64,000 bases of DNA from Cryptomeria japonica (taxonomy: Eukaryota > Streptophyta > Pinopsida > Cupressales > Cupressaceae), in the NCBI RefSeq assembly GCF_030272615.1, contig NC_081410.1:291680457-291744456 (forward strand), read 5' to 3'. Under the pieces are notes generated by a model. It searched no databases, had not been told where the DNA came from, and saw nothing but the letters and a program-made list of their open reading frames with translations. A program made the position numbers and the translations under genes. Positions 37,928 to 49,947 of this stretch are shown piece after piece; the first letter of the stretch is position 1, and each line of letters begins with the position of its first letter.

Positions 37928-38725
37928 TTAGCTGCATTTTTTTGCCATGCTTGATAAAATAGAGGTGAATGGTTTTTCCTTGGATTGTGTGTTTGAAGAT
38001 GTTGCTTCCCTGTCATGAGGAACAATTACTTCTTGACCCATTTTTAGATTGCTACAATATTGGAATGGATTTGCATCTACAGATATTGTGATTTCTTGTC
38101 CTTCATAGGGAAATTTGACACATTGATGATAGGTTGATGGGACAGCTTGTAATTCATGTATCCATGGTCTCCCTAGGAGCACATTATATGATAGGTCAAA
38201 GTCAAGAACTTGGCATGCTATGTCTTTTTGTAGAGGTTCCACTCTAATTGGTAGTATCACAATTCCCTTGGAGGAACGTTCTTCTTCATCATAGGCTTTT
38301 ATAGTGATCCTTTTTTAGACATCAACTGCATCTTCTGAATATCCTAAGGCATGAACAAGACTTAATGAGTAAATATTTAGGCCAGCTCCATCGTCTATTA
38401 GAACACGCTTTACTCGGGTTTTGTGAATAAGGACTTCAATATGCAAGGGAGCGTTGTGAGGATGTTGCAAAGACATGTCGTCTTCGTCAGTGAATGATAA
38501 GCAATGAGGGGTTGTGAGGTGTCCCACCATGGTTTGGAATTGATCGATATCAAGATCTTTGGATACGGTTGTATCTACTAATTCTCGTTCAAGAATTTCC
38601 TTGTGTGTAGGTGATAGTTTTAAAAGCTCCAAGATGGATATTTGGGTGGGTGTTTTCTGCAATTGTTCTACTAGATTGTATTGTTTTGTTGTAGTGGATG
38701 ATGTACTTGTTGTAGGACCTGACAA
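37928..38725 (-). pseudogene. Element T aspartic protease
   Basis: Protease core VKRVLIDDGAGLNIYSLSLV (Asp-x-Gly motif as DDGAG), then LGYSEDAVDV, a TAG at about 38315, and the second half with QVLDFDLSYNVLLGRPWIHE and VKFPYEGQEITI. It cleaves the gag-pol polyprotein in related elements. Confidence 0.85.
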
Positions 38726-38755
38726 AACAACTTTGGCTTTTCTTCTTGTGATAGC

Positions 38756-40553
38756 CTAAGCATGTTCGTGATTTTGTTTTTCTTTAACTACAATCACATT
38801 CACCACATTGTCATATGTATGAGCATAGTTTACCTTTGCTTTACCCTTACCATTGTTTGTTGTTGATGATTCACCCTTCTCATAGTTTGGAAGAGGATTT
38901 TTAAAGGTGATATGAGATTCATTTGTTGTATGTCCATCTACAGTTATTATGCCATTATCAATTAAGTCTTGTATGACATGTTTCAACTTTTGACAATTAT
39001 CTATGAGATGTCCCTTGTTTCGATGGAAATCGCAATACTGATTATCGTTCCACCAATGTGGTTTGATTTGAGGTTCGTAGTTCCTTTCTTCTTGTAAAGT
39101 GATCAATTTGTTTACAAGAAGTGTCTTTAGTGTTGATCCAAGAGGTTCACCAATGTTTGTGAATTGTCTTCGAAAGAAAGTCTTGATAGTTGCTCTTTGG
39201 TGATTGTTGTTTTGATGTGTTGTTGCCGAGTGAGTAGATAAACTGAAAACCAGTTGCTTTGGTTTCACATTGTTGTTATCTACTATTCCATCATTGACGA
39301 CATTTCAATTTCTATTCCAAAACTTTGGCTTATCATTGTGATTTTTGTTATTGTTGTTGTTAGGAGGATGGACTCCTTCTTTGTATATTTTCAACTCACC
39401 CTTCTCTATTATGGCTTCTTCCATTCTGATTCCATTATCAACCATTTTTCCAAAGCTTTGATTTCCTTACATTTTTAAGTAATAACTCATTTGATCATTT
39501 AAGTTGTCAATGAATATGTCCATTTTTTCATACTCTGGCACTGTACGAGGATACTGCGATGCTAGGCGTTTCTACCATTGTAAGAATTTCATGAAGGGTT
39601 CTCCACTTTTTTGTTTAGTGTTACATAGGTCTAGCATTGTTACTTCATGTTGTATGTTGGAGGAGTATTGTGAAACAAACTTATCCACCAACTTTGAAAA
39701 TGATATGATTCCTGGTGTAAGTTTGGAGAACCATTCCATAGCTAGTCCAGTTAAGCTTTTCAAAAATAATCTCATAGGTATCCTCATGTGCAAACTCCAT
39801 ACTCATTGTACAAAATTCTCTTATATGGTCTTAAGGGTCAGTGCTTCCATCATATTTTTCATATCTCGGGGTTTCAAAACCTATAGGAAATGGTATCATG
39901 TTTAGATTTTTGTCGAAAGGATAAGGACAGATTTCTTGAAGTGAGTATCGTCTAACATTTCCTCTTTGCATCTCTTCGATTTGTGTTTGCATTGCTTGTA
40001 GTTGTTGTGTGAGAGCTATGATAGGATTATCAACATGATTTGTTCTTGCATGACCATGATTTTGCATTCTAGGAGGATTAGGATCTCTTCTTGTTTCATC
40101 TCTATCTCTTCTTGTATCCTCATTGAATTGAATGTTATTCAGGATTTCTACTTCATCTCTTCTAGGTATGTTGGTTTCTTCATTGGTTCTAGTGGTATTG
40201 GGAATTGATGTGTCATTCATGTGGAGACCAAAGATGTCCTCATATTGTTCATTATTAGGAGGAGGGTCACTTTTCTTTTGTGTCAATTTATTCACATCAA
40301 AATCTTCAGGAAGTTTAGCACCAGATTTGGCTAGCATTAGAAAGTATTTTTCTTTTTCTTCTTCCAACAATCTCTGCATAAATTTGTCAAATTGGGGATC
40401 TTTCTTGATGTCTATGATGTTTTGTTCTATTATTTCTCCTTCAACTTGTATTTCATCTTCATGTTCCATGGTTATATGTTCTTTGATTGTTTCCAATGTT
40501 TCAATTTTTGTCTCTGTGATCCTTCGTCTCTGAGCTCTAGTTAGAACAGGCAT
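38756..40553 (-). pseudogene. Element T gag
   Basis: The start is the ATG at 40553 (MPVLTRAQRRRI), followed by an acidic coiled-coil-like N-terminal part. The Retrotrans_gag domain follows after a frameshift near 39820 (RLFLKSLTGLAMEWFSKL, KLVDKFVSQYS). A C-terminal nucleocapsid-like motif, YCDFHRNKGHLIDNC, has His where the second Cys of a CCHC knuckle would be. That substitution is usual in this element group as I recall it. Stops at about 39569, 39475 and 39308. Confidence 0.85.
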
Positions 40554-42676
40554 ACACGTGTGTTATTTTCCTAAGATTTGATTGTCCAAAAGGTTGTTTT
40601 GGGTAAGTGATCAATAGTCAATTTCAAGGCAATAGAGTGATATGACACTAAAAGAGAATTCAAGTGTTTAAAAGTTTGCAAGTTTTTTGATCTTCGGTTT
40701 AGGAGTGCAATGATGGTGATTTGATAAGAACTAAGTATAGTAGGAACAATATATCCTACGATGTGGGACAAGATTATCCTGACCAAACATTTCAGTTTCG
40801 TGATAAAGGATGATTGATCCTGATGAGAAACTATGTTTGTGTGATCAGTTTATCAAAGAGGGTGATAATACACTTTGAGATGTTTAGATCTTGAACTTGT
40901 TGGGGGGGTGAGCACTTGAAAATCTTGAGGTATATATTTTCTAAAGTCTGATTTTGATGGATGATACTTGACCAAGTGAACCAAGCGGACAATCTAAGCA
41001 CAGAGTGACAAATAACAGGTGTTTATGTTTATTGCAAATTGATCAGGCAGAAATGATAAATCTGAAACAGGCATGCAAGACACAGCTCTGGACTGACAGA
41101 TGCAGAGTTTCGTACAACATAAGATTCAGCTTCGGATGACACAAGATATGAGTCTGTACGATAAAATAGAGTTTTTCATGTAAAAAGAAGAGGCTCGTAT
41201 GACACACTTTTCTTAACCATACGACAAAACAACTGACTAGTACAACACATGATAGCAGATAGTATGACAAATGATTTTATAAAAGTTAACTCGTCTGACG
41301 GAGATTATGACTCGTACGATAGGTTGCAGAGAATGGTAAAAAGTGTTTGTTTTGTTGATTTTGATCTTTGAATTCTGATGATGTTTTGCTGATGTTTTCC
41401 AGTTTTTAGGTGTCTGATTTTCTCATTTAGGGATGAATACACAGCAAACACATGATGTGATAAATGACTCCAATCAAGATAAACCCTAAGGAAGTTGGTT
41501 GAGAATGAAAACCTTTGCTTGTTGACTTAGGTACACACCCAATAGCTAATCAGAATATGGTCGCTAAGTCTCACGCAATGGATTCTCAATGTCATATTAT
41601 CCGATTCCAAATGCTAATGGGGGCATGATATGGCAAGTGTCTTGGGAGAGTTACAATCTCTCTTGCACAAAGATTATCACCCTTTCAGAGGTGAATCAGG
41701 TAGCTTCTATTTTAACCGGCACTAGTAAGGGATCTATTCGGCGCATCAGGGTATAAACTCAATTAAGAGGTCTCCCAGCCTTAAAAACCAAGGTTTGATA
41801 TACCCAAAGGTACGGAGGAGAGCTATTCCCGAGCACTATCGTTGCTTTGATTTTCATCAAAAACACATTTATTTTATAGTGGGTTGGATTACTTGGTGTT
41901 AGTCATTCCCACTTAGGTCGTTCCCCTCTCACCGGCCTTGAGGGCTAAGAGTTAATAACTCCTCAGGAGGGCAAGCCTACTAAAGAGATGCACTAATAAA
42001 AGCAAAAGATGAGTCTATCTTTCTAATCACCTAAGAAAGGTGAGAGAATACTCGCCTATCATCAAAGATACATAAGACATGATAGTTGTTCATTTCTTTA
42101 AGCCCAAATAGAAGTGTGCCTAAAAATCTTAAAGAATACACAAAGTTTTTGTTGAATCCTTAGGCAACCTGCAAAATAGATCCATTAGTAGTCATGATTG
42201 TGTTTTAAATTTGTCTTTGACAAGCGTATCTTTGACAAGTGTCCTACAGAAAAGAGTTAGGCTGCAAAAATCTCATAAACAGAATAGGGTTAGCAATAGA
42301 AAATCTCGGATTAGAATCAAAAAACCCTAAAATGTAGTTTGTTAAAAATCACAGAGCCAAAGACTCATACAACATAACTTTATTTCATATAGTATTCAAA
42401 GCAGGCTCGTACGACACATGATCAGCCTAGTACGAGTAAAGAATTTGCAAGAAATAGACTCATACGACACATATTTAAACCTTATATGAATAAAGAATTT
42501 GCAACATAAAAGCTCATATGACATAGAGTTATACCTAGTACGAGTTAGGATGAGGTGTCGTCCTAGACTGAAAGGAAGTTTGTATGATCTAAAAAGGCAA
42601 CTCGTATGAATATCTGAACTAGAGCCGGACAGAGATGAAGTTTCCTGAAGATTAAGAGGCCAAAAGTGATGATTTT
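40554..42676. other. Element T 5' leader with dispersed CTCGTACGAC motifs
   Basis: No coding sequence. Two clusters (about 41100-41330 and 42360-42610) hold roughly a dozen degenerate copies of CTCRTAYGACA, some inverted (CTAGTACGAG). The rest shows no structure I can name. Confidence 0.65.
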
Positions 42677-42695
42677 GGCCCCACGGTGGGCGCCA
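42677..42695 (-). other. Element T primer-binding site
   Basis: Minus strand TGGCGCCCACCGTGGGGCC, three bases from the 5' LTR end. The TGGCGCC start is usual for Gypsy primer sites; I do not assign the tRNA. Confidence 0.8.
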
Positions 42696-42698
42696 AAA

Positions 42699-43734
42699 TG
42701 TTGTGCTCTGTGAAGTGTACATGTACCTGCAAACACAATGCACTCAATAAATCATTACAAGCATGGTTAGAAGATTTAGTTAAAACCATAGCTAATCGAC
42801 TTATTGCCTCCTAGTAAATACGAGTATGAATTTTTCTCTCACATCTTATTATGCAAATTCCAGTGACTTGACTACACTTAGATGGAGGATTTGAATGAAG
42901 AAAATGCATGATCTAGCAATGATAGCATGATTAAGCTATATGATTTCATGATTGATCTAGAAAATGAACTAAGATTAAGATGCAATTAAGCTAAAATTGA
43001 GCATGATAACATTGCTAAAGAATGATAAACTAGAAGCTAGATGCCTATAATAACAATGCATAAGATGAGAATGAGATGGGATTAATTGATATGCAAAATG
43101 ATATGAAATTGGGACCCTTTGTGCTCCAAAATGAGGTTTATTTATAGTATTTCCAAGGCTAGGGGTGGTGTGGCAAGAATCAACGGTCAAGATTGATCTG
43201 AAGATATCAATGGTTAAATTGGAGGAGGATGGCAAAGGGGGTTGGATTAAAGGGAACATTTGTCATCTCTGTGGTGAAAAGTGTCAAGAGGCTTCTATAA
43301 GGAATTAGATGAAAGGGAACACTTAGTAACAAGTGTCACAAGGTTCTAGAAGATGTTGGATGAAAGGGGACATGGTGGTAGTAGAATGGGTTAGGTTTAG
43401 GAATGGTTAGGAGTGGTAGAAGTTAGGAGAATTTGAATTTAAAATTTCAAATAATAGGAAAAGGCTAATTAATCTCAACAACTCATGAATTTTATTTGTT
43501 TTAATTAATTAGGATTAAAGAAATGATTTTGGATGGAGGGAATTAATTAATTTGAATTAATTAATTAAAGGGGTGAAATGAACCTATTAAGTAAATCCTT
43601 AGATTTATTAATAAGTAGATGAAAGGGGAAATTTAATCAAATTTCTTAGTGAATTCAATTAAATTGGAGAGGAGGATTAATTAAATAATTGCTTATTTAA
43701 TTAATTATCTTCAGACCATTTTTAGGTGTATACA
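42699..43734 (-). repeat. Element T 5' LTR
   Basis: Plus strand TGTTGTGCTCTG... to ...TTAGGTGTATACA, 1036 bp, the partner of 30522-31553. Confidence 0.95.
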
Positions 43735-44866
43735 CAAGTCATCCTAACCAAACTCAGCTCCTCTTGGATACTCAATTTCAACCCATTGATTGAAGAAGTT
43801 ACCTTCTCTTAGTTGGCCTTAGAATGGCATGTTCTAATTATGACCTTGTAAGCATCCTTCATGTATTATTCAATAAAAATGTTCTCTTGCTTCAATCCTT
43901 GCATATTATTTAGCATCTCTCACATATATCAACTCGAATGAACTATTCTTTTATCTACCATATAATCCCACTTTGTAATCTTTCCCTTTCATCTTTTATT
44001 TCTTTCTCGTTGCATCTTCATCTCCTTCCATCAAAATTTGTTGCGGCCTTGTAGTTTGGTCTTGGTAAACTTTACCCTTCAAGATCTTTTGCATCTTCAT
44101 AGTTGAAGTACTCCTCCATGTCATTGATCTAGTTGATCAGTTCTTTCAAATTGAGATTTTCAAAATGGGTAGAAACTACTATTTTGGGTATTTTCCTATC
44201 TTTGAAATATCCTTTAACAACTTGATATTCTTACGATATCATGTTTCTTCTTTCTCTTCTTCTAAATGTGTTTCTTCTTTGGCTTAATCTTCACTTTTGT
44301 CTCTTCAAGTCTAGGATCTAATCCTCTCCACATCTCCACTTAGGATAAATTAATTAATCTTTGGAGGGAACTAAAACCTTCTTTTGTAGCAACTACATTT
44401 CTCCCTCCATGGTTTCTTTGTGTAGCATTTTATCAAATTCCTAACCCATAGCCACAAGTCTTGGTGCAAACCACCTAACCTTTGATGATCTATTTAGATC
44501 CTCAAGAACTCTTACTTTGATATTATTTCATGAAGAGATTATTCAAACCACATGAAAACATAAATTTATACATGAATATGTGAATTGTTTATTGAAAATA
44601 TCACTATTTACATAATAAAAATATGAAATGAAATAAAGAGACAAATCCTCAACAAGTTGCAATACATTACAAATTCATTCTCATGATTTCTTGAGCCCTT
44701 TTCCACTTTGTATCTTCAAATCGTATTTTGATTCCTACCTTCCTCCTTTCTCATGACTTACCACCTTCCCAATATCACTCCACTACTTGGAAATGCTAGA
44801 AATATGTCATGAATAGCCTTTGGGCACATCTAAACAAATTTTGAAATTTGTAGCCCCCAAACCCAA
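43735..44866 (-). pseudogene. Element H (old Gypsy), right piece: gag and LTR start
   Basis: Minus-strand gag remnants in broken frames: LKELIDQINDMEEYFNYEDA (44100-44170), then SSFELIYVRDAK, EKVTSSINGLKLSIQEELS (43745-43810) and LVRMT at the junction with T. These match the Retrotrans_gag order of a Gypsy family. A weak primer-binding-like TATCAAAGTAAGAG lies at about 44507-44525 (minus), so 44530-44866 is probably the start of its 5' LTR, cut by element C. Coding continues at 30521 on the other side of T. Confidence 0.65.
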
Positions 44867-46243
44867 TGTAATGGCTGCCCTTGGTGTCAAACTAGTCTTT
44901 TTATAACTTCTAATTTATTTTTATTTGTTTTGAATTTGTAGTTGTTTGAATACGGTTTAAAAAGAAATAACATACATGAACATAACACGAAATACTAATA
45001 TTGTATATTATTATATTAACAACAACAAGATTGAGCCAAATGCATCATTTATTCTAACTCCGTAGTTCTGGAAACACTAACAGCAAACTACAACTTAATA
45101 TCCCTCAAACAATGAAAACATTACATTATTTTTTAATACCAAATCACTGCTTTAGTCACAATATTGTTTACTGAATAAATTAACTGCATTACTAACTTTG
45201 TATCTTCACATTCCAACTTCGTTCAGGACACCTCAAGACATGTATGACTCCTTTTAAGTGTGAGAAAACTTGTGCGACATCTTTACTACTGATTCCTAGA
45301 TGTGTGCAACACTATGCAGACCTGTATGGAACTATTCTAGCTGGTTGAAAACTTAGATGCCTTGTTTTAGACGTCTTATGAATGCTACAACCCTATCCAA
45401 GCTTGTACGACACCTTCAAGTGATTCCCAAACATTACAATGCCCTTCCTCAGTTAAAAACAACCCAACAAATTCTAATGCAACCTTTAATTGGTTCGGCT
45501 AGATAGTATTTAAGTGCAAGCAACAAACTTATTAGAATCGCTTCTTATGGCACTCTAAATCAATCCTTACGAGACTGGCAATCTCATTCAAATGGAAGTA
45601 GAAAATATTATAAACAATCTGATTAGATCCTCCTGATTTTATTTGTTAATGTCAGCGAAGAGGGATTTCATCCTCCAAGCCCTTGAAGGTAATTTCTCCC
45701 AGCAATTTCTTCAATTCCATATATTTTCCAACATACCTCCAAGTGAGCTCTTAAATCTCGTTTATAACACTCTCACAAGAGCTCATACACTCACCTTGGC
45801 AATGTGGGATAAATCAACATTACTTATTTTTCCCATTTTATGTCTCCAATGTGTTATTACATAAAGGGGACCCTTTTTATTAAAATATTTTCCACATAAC
45901 TATAGTCCCGCATTAATAAAGAAATATTTAAATTTAACTTTATAACTAACTTTATTAATGCACAATAAATCATATCAATGATAATAGAATCTTCTATTGA
46001 TGTTAAGTATCTATCATCGACATGTCATTGTCACTAAAGGACCCCAACCATGCCAAGAATGACTTACTATAAATAGTAAGTATGCCCAAAATTGTTTCCA
46101 AACACCTCAGAATGATCTACAACTAAAACCACCTAGGCCAGATGGCCTCTAAGTTCCTTAAATGTCCTAGTTAGCCTATGAGACCATGGAGAAATAGGCC
46201 AATGACAACATCATATAACGTGTGCTAGAAAGAGGACATTAAA
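44867..46243 (-). repeat. Element C 3' LTR
   Basis: Starts TGTAATGGCTGCCCTTGG and ends GAGGACATTAAA, where the partner has GGGGACATTACA. It aligns with 56060-57456 throughout, including the ATAAATAGTAAG-containing segment. Confidence 0.9.
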
Positions 46244-46439
46244 GTACTCCCTTCCCAAAATTGCTTTCCCTCAAGCAATTTCAACTTTAGATGTTGCACA
46301 ACATGTTCATTATCTCAAGTATCATCCTCCACTTAACCAGATACTCCTTGATGGTTCTTCTTCTAAGTGTTCTCTCCCTAGTGTCAATGATAGTTTCAAG
46401 AACTAAAATCAACTTTCCCTCTTCATCCAAAGGGGGTAA
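46244..46439 (-). pseudogene. Element C chromodomain and polypurine tract
   Basis: Minus strand reads ELPPLDEEGKLILVLETIID, then TRERTLRRRTIKEYLVKW, then a stop. This is the pattern of the C-terminal chromodomain of plant chromoviruses (YLVKW core), which targets integration to chromatin marks. A purine-rich TTTTGGGAAGGGAGTA beside the LTR is the likely polypurine tract. Element G has separated this domain from the integrase, whose C-terminal part ends at 51202. Confidence 0.7.
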
Positions 46440-46444
46440 CTCTG

Positions 46445-46507
46445 TGTTGGAACCCTAGATTTGCAATTTTTAGAATTCTAGATTCCAAGGCAAGGAATAA
46501 GAAAAAT

Positions 46508-46578
<71 letters not shown>

Positions 46579-46652
46579 ATATACATATATATATACATAT
46601 ATGTATATGTATATCTATATATCCACACACATATATATACATATACATATAC

Positions 46653-46698
<46 letters not shown>

Positions 46699-47863
46699 AA
46701 TGGGTACAAGTAATATGTTTTATATTTGTTGCACAATATGAAACCATAATAGAAACACAATAATGGGCATAAAAAATGGACTGTGAATCACCAAAGGGGG
46801 TATTTAAATCATTTAAAGACCATTTATCGATTATATACCCATAAAATAGCCTTAAAATACCTCTAATATGCCTAAACAACTTGTAAAGTGACAATTAATT
46901 ACATAAACTAAGGCAATTTCGGGATTTGGAATTATTTTTATTTAAAGGGGGGTGTCTTTTCACCCAAAGGGGTATGAAAACCATTCAACCACATGTATAT
47001 GTGTGATGTAAAATGTAAAGAGGGGGGATAGATACAAGAGATGGAGGCAAATTTTGTACTTTTAAACTTTTTATCAAAAATAACCAGTTGCATTTTCTTT
47101 CTCATATGTGTTGAGAGTTAACATATTTTCATAAGGCAATTGCTTGTGATATTATCTAAAGGAGATAAGGTTATTTGTGTTCTTCCAGTAAATTTTTGTG
47201 TTTCATATTGTAGATTTGGATAAAAAGGATTTACTTGTGAATTGTAATTGTTCCTTGTAATTCTTCCTTGGATGGTCTCTTAAAGTTAGGGTTAAACTCA
47301 TTCAAGCGGTTTACAATATAAACATCAAAATAGAGCTCATAAGAAACAGTAACTGACAGACTTACCAAAAGGGGTGGGTTTAAAAATTGTCTCATAAGTT
47401 TACACAATAAGTCTTGAAGAAATATAAGACTCTGTAGCCCAAATAAGAGGGAAGGCATTGGTCATTTGTAAACAAACCCTTTAACCATACCAATTACCCT
47501 TTACTTTTAATCATTAGGATTAGTAGAGTAGGTATAGTAGGTAATTTAGCCAAAGTGTAACATATATACTTTTGTAAGATACATAGATCAATACACACAT
47601 CTGAAATCAGTTTGTTTAAGAAACTTATGTCATTCTGAGACTAGGAGATATCAAATTAAGACACTAAATCTGCTATAAAAAGCATTAGTTGAAAGAACAA
47701 CTAGTGAGTAGGTATACCCGCCTAGGTCCTGCAGAGCCTAAAGTGAGAGAGTTAGTAACCAAATAGGTTCACTCTATAAGTTGGCCAAGTAAATTGGAGG
47801 GTTTGATCATAGGAGTTGGCATTTCCTTAGAACCTATCCAATCTATTGATTTCAGACCCAACA
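46445..47863 (+). repeat. Element G 5' LTR
   Basis: TGTTGGAACCCTAG... to ...TTCAGACCCAACA, 1419 bp. It is about 165 bp longer than its partner because of a compound microsatellite at 46507-46695. Confidence 0.95.
46507..46695. repeat. Compound (AT)n(GT)n(AC/AT)n microsatellite
   Basis: AT, then GT, then mixed ACAT/ATGT, then AT repeats. The 3' LTR has only about 22 bases of (AT)n at the same place (50012-50033). Open frames here (Cys/Val or Tyr/Ile runs) are artefacts of the repeat. Confidence 0.95.
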
Positions 47864-48008
47864 GATTGGTGACTTTGTTGGGGAAGATTTATTAAGACTT
47901 TGTTTTGGGAGAGAACTCATAAGAAAGAAATAACTTATGTCCTCTATGAAAGAGGTGGCGACTCTGTAAAAAAGGAAAATTAAATGAAAAAGATCAGTAG
48001 CATTCAGT

Positions 48009-49041
48009 ACGTTTCAATATCCATATTTTTATGAAGAAGCATCTTAAGGAAAGAAATATGCACAGTGGCAACCACAACCACAAAGAGACAGGAATATTCC
48101 AACAAGATTTAAGCCATTGGATTTCGGTAACATCTCTGAGTATCCATATGCATTTCCCTATGAGTTGAAGATCTATATGTTGAGGTTCCATGGAGATGAA
48201 AGGGAATCACCAATTGGGCATCTAAAATCATTTTATTGGTTTATTGAGACCTTCTGAATCTACTCAAAAGAAACGATCATGAAATGGTTTGTGCTAACAT
48301 TGGAGGATGGTGCAGAGCAATCATTCAGCTTGTTACCCCCACAAAATATCTCATCATGGGAAGAACTTGAGTGGTGGTTCATGGAAGAATTCTACGGTGT
48401 AATGAAGGACAACACTTCAGCCGCTAGCCCTTCAATTGGTTCTCCATACCAAAATCAGATTCAATCAGATTATGATTGTGGCAATGCACTCTACAACATA
48501 AGAAGAAAGGAAGGTGAATCTGTAGAAAAATTTATTGGCAAAATAATGGTGACTTATTTTCAAATGCATGATAATATACAACTTAATTCAGCTATATTGG
48601 AGGAATTGATTGTGAGAGAATGTGGGCCTGACAGTTTAGAATCAACATGTTCAATTTTTAAAGAATTGAATAAAAAACTACAGGATTTGCATCATAAGAG
48701 TAACATCAACATAAGAGATGCAAATGAAGATGAATATATAAGAGAAGTACTTGTCCCTTTTGAAGGCCCATCTGATGAAGAAGCAATCGATGATATTTTG
48801 ACTATGATTCAGATCTTGAGGAGATTATTGTTGATGGTGATGATACAAAATTATCTTCATGTGAAGAAGTATACTTGTCTGACAGGGAACAAATGGTTGA
48901 TTCATCCATACCTGAAAACCATGAGGATATTTTGACAGGAACAAAAACATGCATCAGTAACAAAGAGAATAAGGAAGAATGCTTTCTCAATAGTGAACAA
49001 ATTTTAGATCTTCTAGATAGAGAGAGTATTAGAGAAATGTG
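48009..49041 (+). pseudogene. Element G gag
   Basis: Gag domain begins around RFKPLDFGNISEYPYAFPYE and continues across a TGA at 48255 to MKWFVLTLEDGAEQSFSLLP, SSWEELEWWFMEEFYG and RRKEGESVEKFIGKIMVTYF, the Retrotrans_gag pattern (W, then FxxxF). A TAA at 48045 also interrupts. Near 48795 a frameshift moves coding into another frame (YDSDLEEIIVDGDDTKLSS) that runs to the TGA at about 49041. It would form the capsid for element RNA. No knuckle was seen. Confidence 0.75.
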
Positions 49042-49800
49042 ATGAAAGCGAAAGAGGTGTATCACGATCAGAGGATAGAGAATGCACATGCTCTTGGAAA
49101 TAGGTTCAATTTTTTTTCAAATCAGTTGTGTGATGATATGACAGAAGATGGTTATAGTTTGGAAAAAGCTTCATATGATGAGTTCTCCTATAAATATACT
49201 AACGATAGTAAGAGCAAGTATGATGACCTACAGATTGAAGGGACATATAGATGTGAAGATAATTTTAAAATTTATGCAAACCCTCTCTATAATGATACAA
49301 ATAGTGATGATGAGATGGTATACTGCCATATTGTACCTGATAGAGACTTCTATGTGTTCCCAAATTTGTTATATGAAGAAGAAAAAATTTCAGACAGCAT
49401 GGACAATACAAACATGTGTGAAGACAACATGGGTAATAATATGACTAAGTCACGTGATAAAATGACCACAAAAATAAGAGAGTTACAAAAGGAAGGTACA
49501 TCACATAGAAATAAAATAAAAGGTGAAAAGAAGTACCAGTTAGATAATATGCAACATTCCAATAAAATAGAGATGAAGAATATGTGAATGCCACAAGAAG
49601 CAAACTTTTGTGAAAGTATAAATACCATTTCCTATGGAATAGGGGATAATGGTAATCCAAATGAAATAAATAATCCCTATACAATAAGGATGGATGATGC
49701 ATCTTATGATAGGAATTGCCAATCAGGTGATATCAATAATTTCAAAGTTTTTATACTACTTCATGATGAGAATCAGATGTTTGATAGAGGAAAGAATTAG
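49039..49800 (+). pseudogene. Element G hydrophilic downstream ORF, unknown
   Basis: Frame from 49039 (MMKAKEVYHDQRIENAHALG), with a single TGA at 49585 immediately followed by ATG, continues to 49800. It is rich in Asp, Asn, Tyr and Lys (SKSKYDDLQIEGTYRCEDNF, DRDFYVFPNLLYEEEKISD), without membrane segments or known motifs. Probably an extension of gag, since the preceding frame is acidic too. I do not recognise it. Confidence 0.5.
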
Positions 49801-49947
49801 TGTTCAATTTTTGGGGCCTGGGGCCACTAGATGCAGTTTTGACATAATCTACATAAGGGAGATGATTTGACACATCCAGTCTACTTTACCAGAGATAGAT
49901 GGATTCTTGCTATGCCTGCATGGGCATACATCCCCAGACAAAGCCAC
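49801..49947 (+). other. Element G 3' internal region
   Basis: Short region before the 3' LTR. One frame reads LTHPVYFTRDRWILAMPAWA, which may be a relic of a pol end. A purine-rich GGGGCCTGGGGCC lies at about 49811. No clear polypurine tract directly abuts the LTR. Confidence 0.4.

Larger units (their letters stand above)
30522..43734 (-). mobile_element. Element T: complete Tat-type Ty3/Gypsy retrotransposon
   Basis: Two similar LTRs (30522-31553, 42699-43734) flank, on the minus strand, a primer-binding site, gag, protease, RT, RNase H, an additional RNase H and integrase, then a polypurine tract. The extra archaeal-type RNase H between RT-RNase H and integrase is the hallmark of the Tat lineage. 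Flanking bases TAAGT (30517-30521) and CAAGT (43735-43739) form a near-perfect 5-bp target duplication. Sampled LTR stretches differ by very roughly 3-5% by eye. All coding parts contain stops, so the copy is defective. Confidence 0.92.

Noticed and set aside
46470-46894. Open frames rich in Tyr/Ile or Cys/Val
   Set aside because: Products of the AT/GT microsatellite in the element G LTR.
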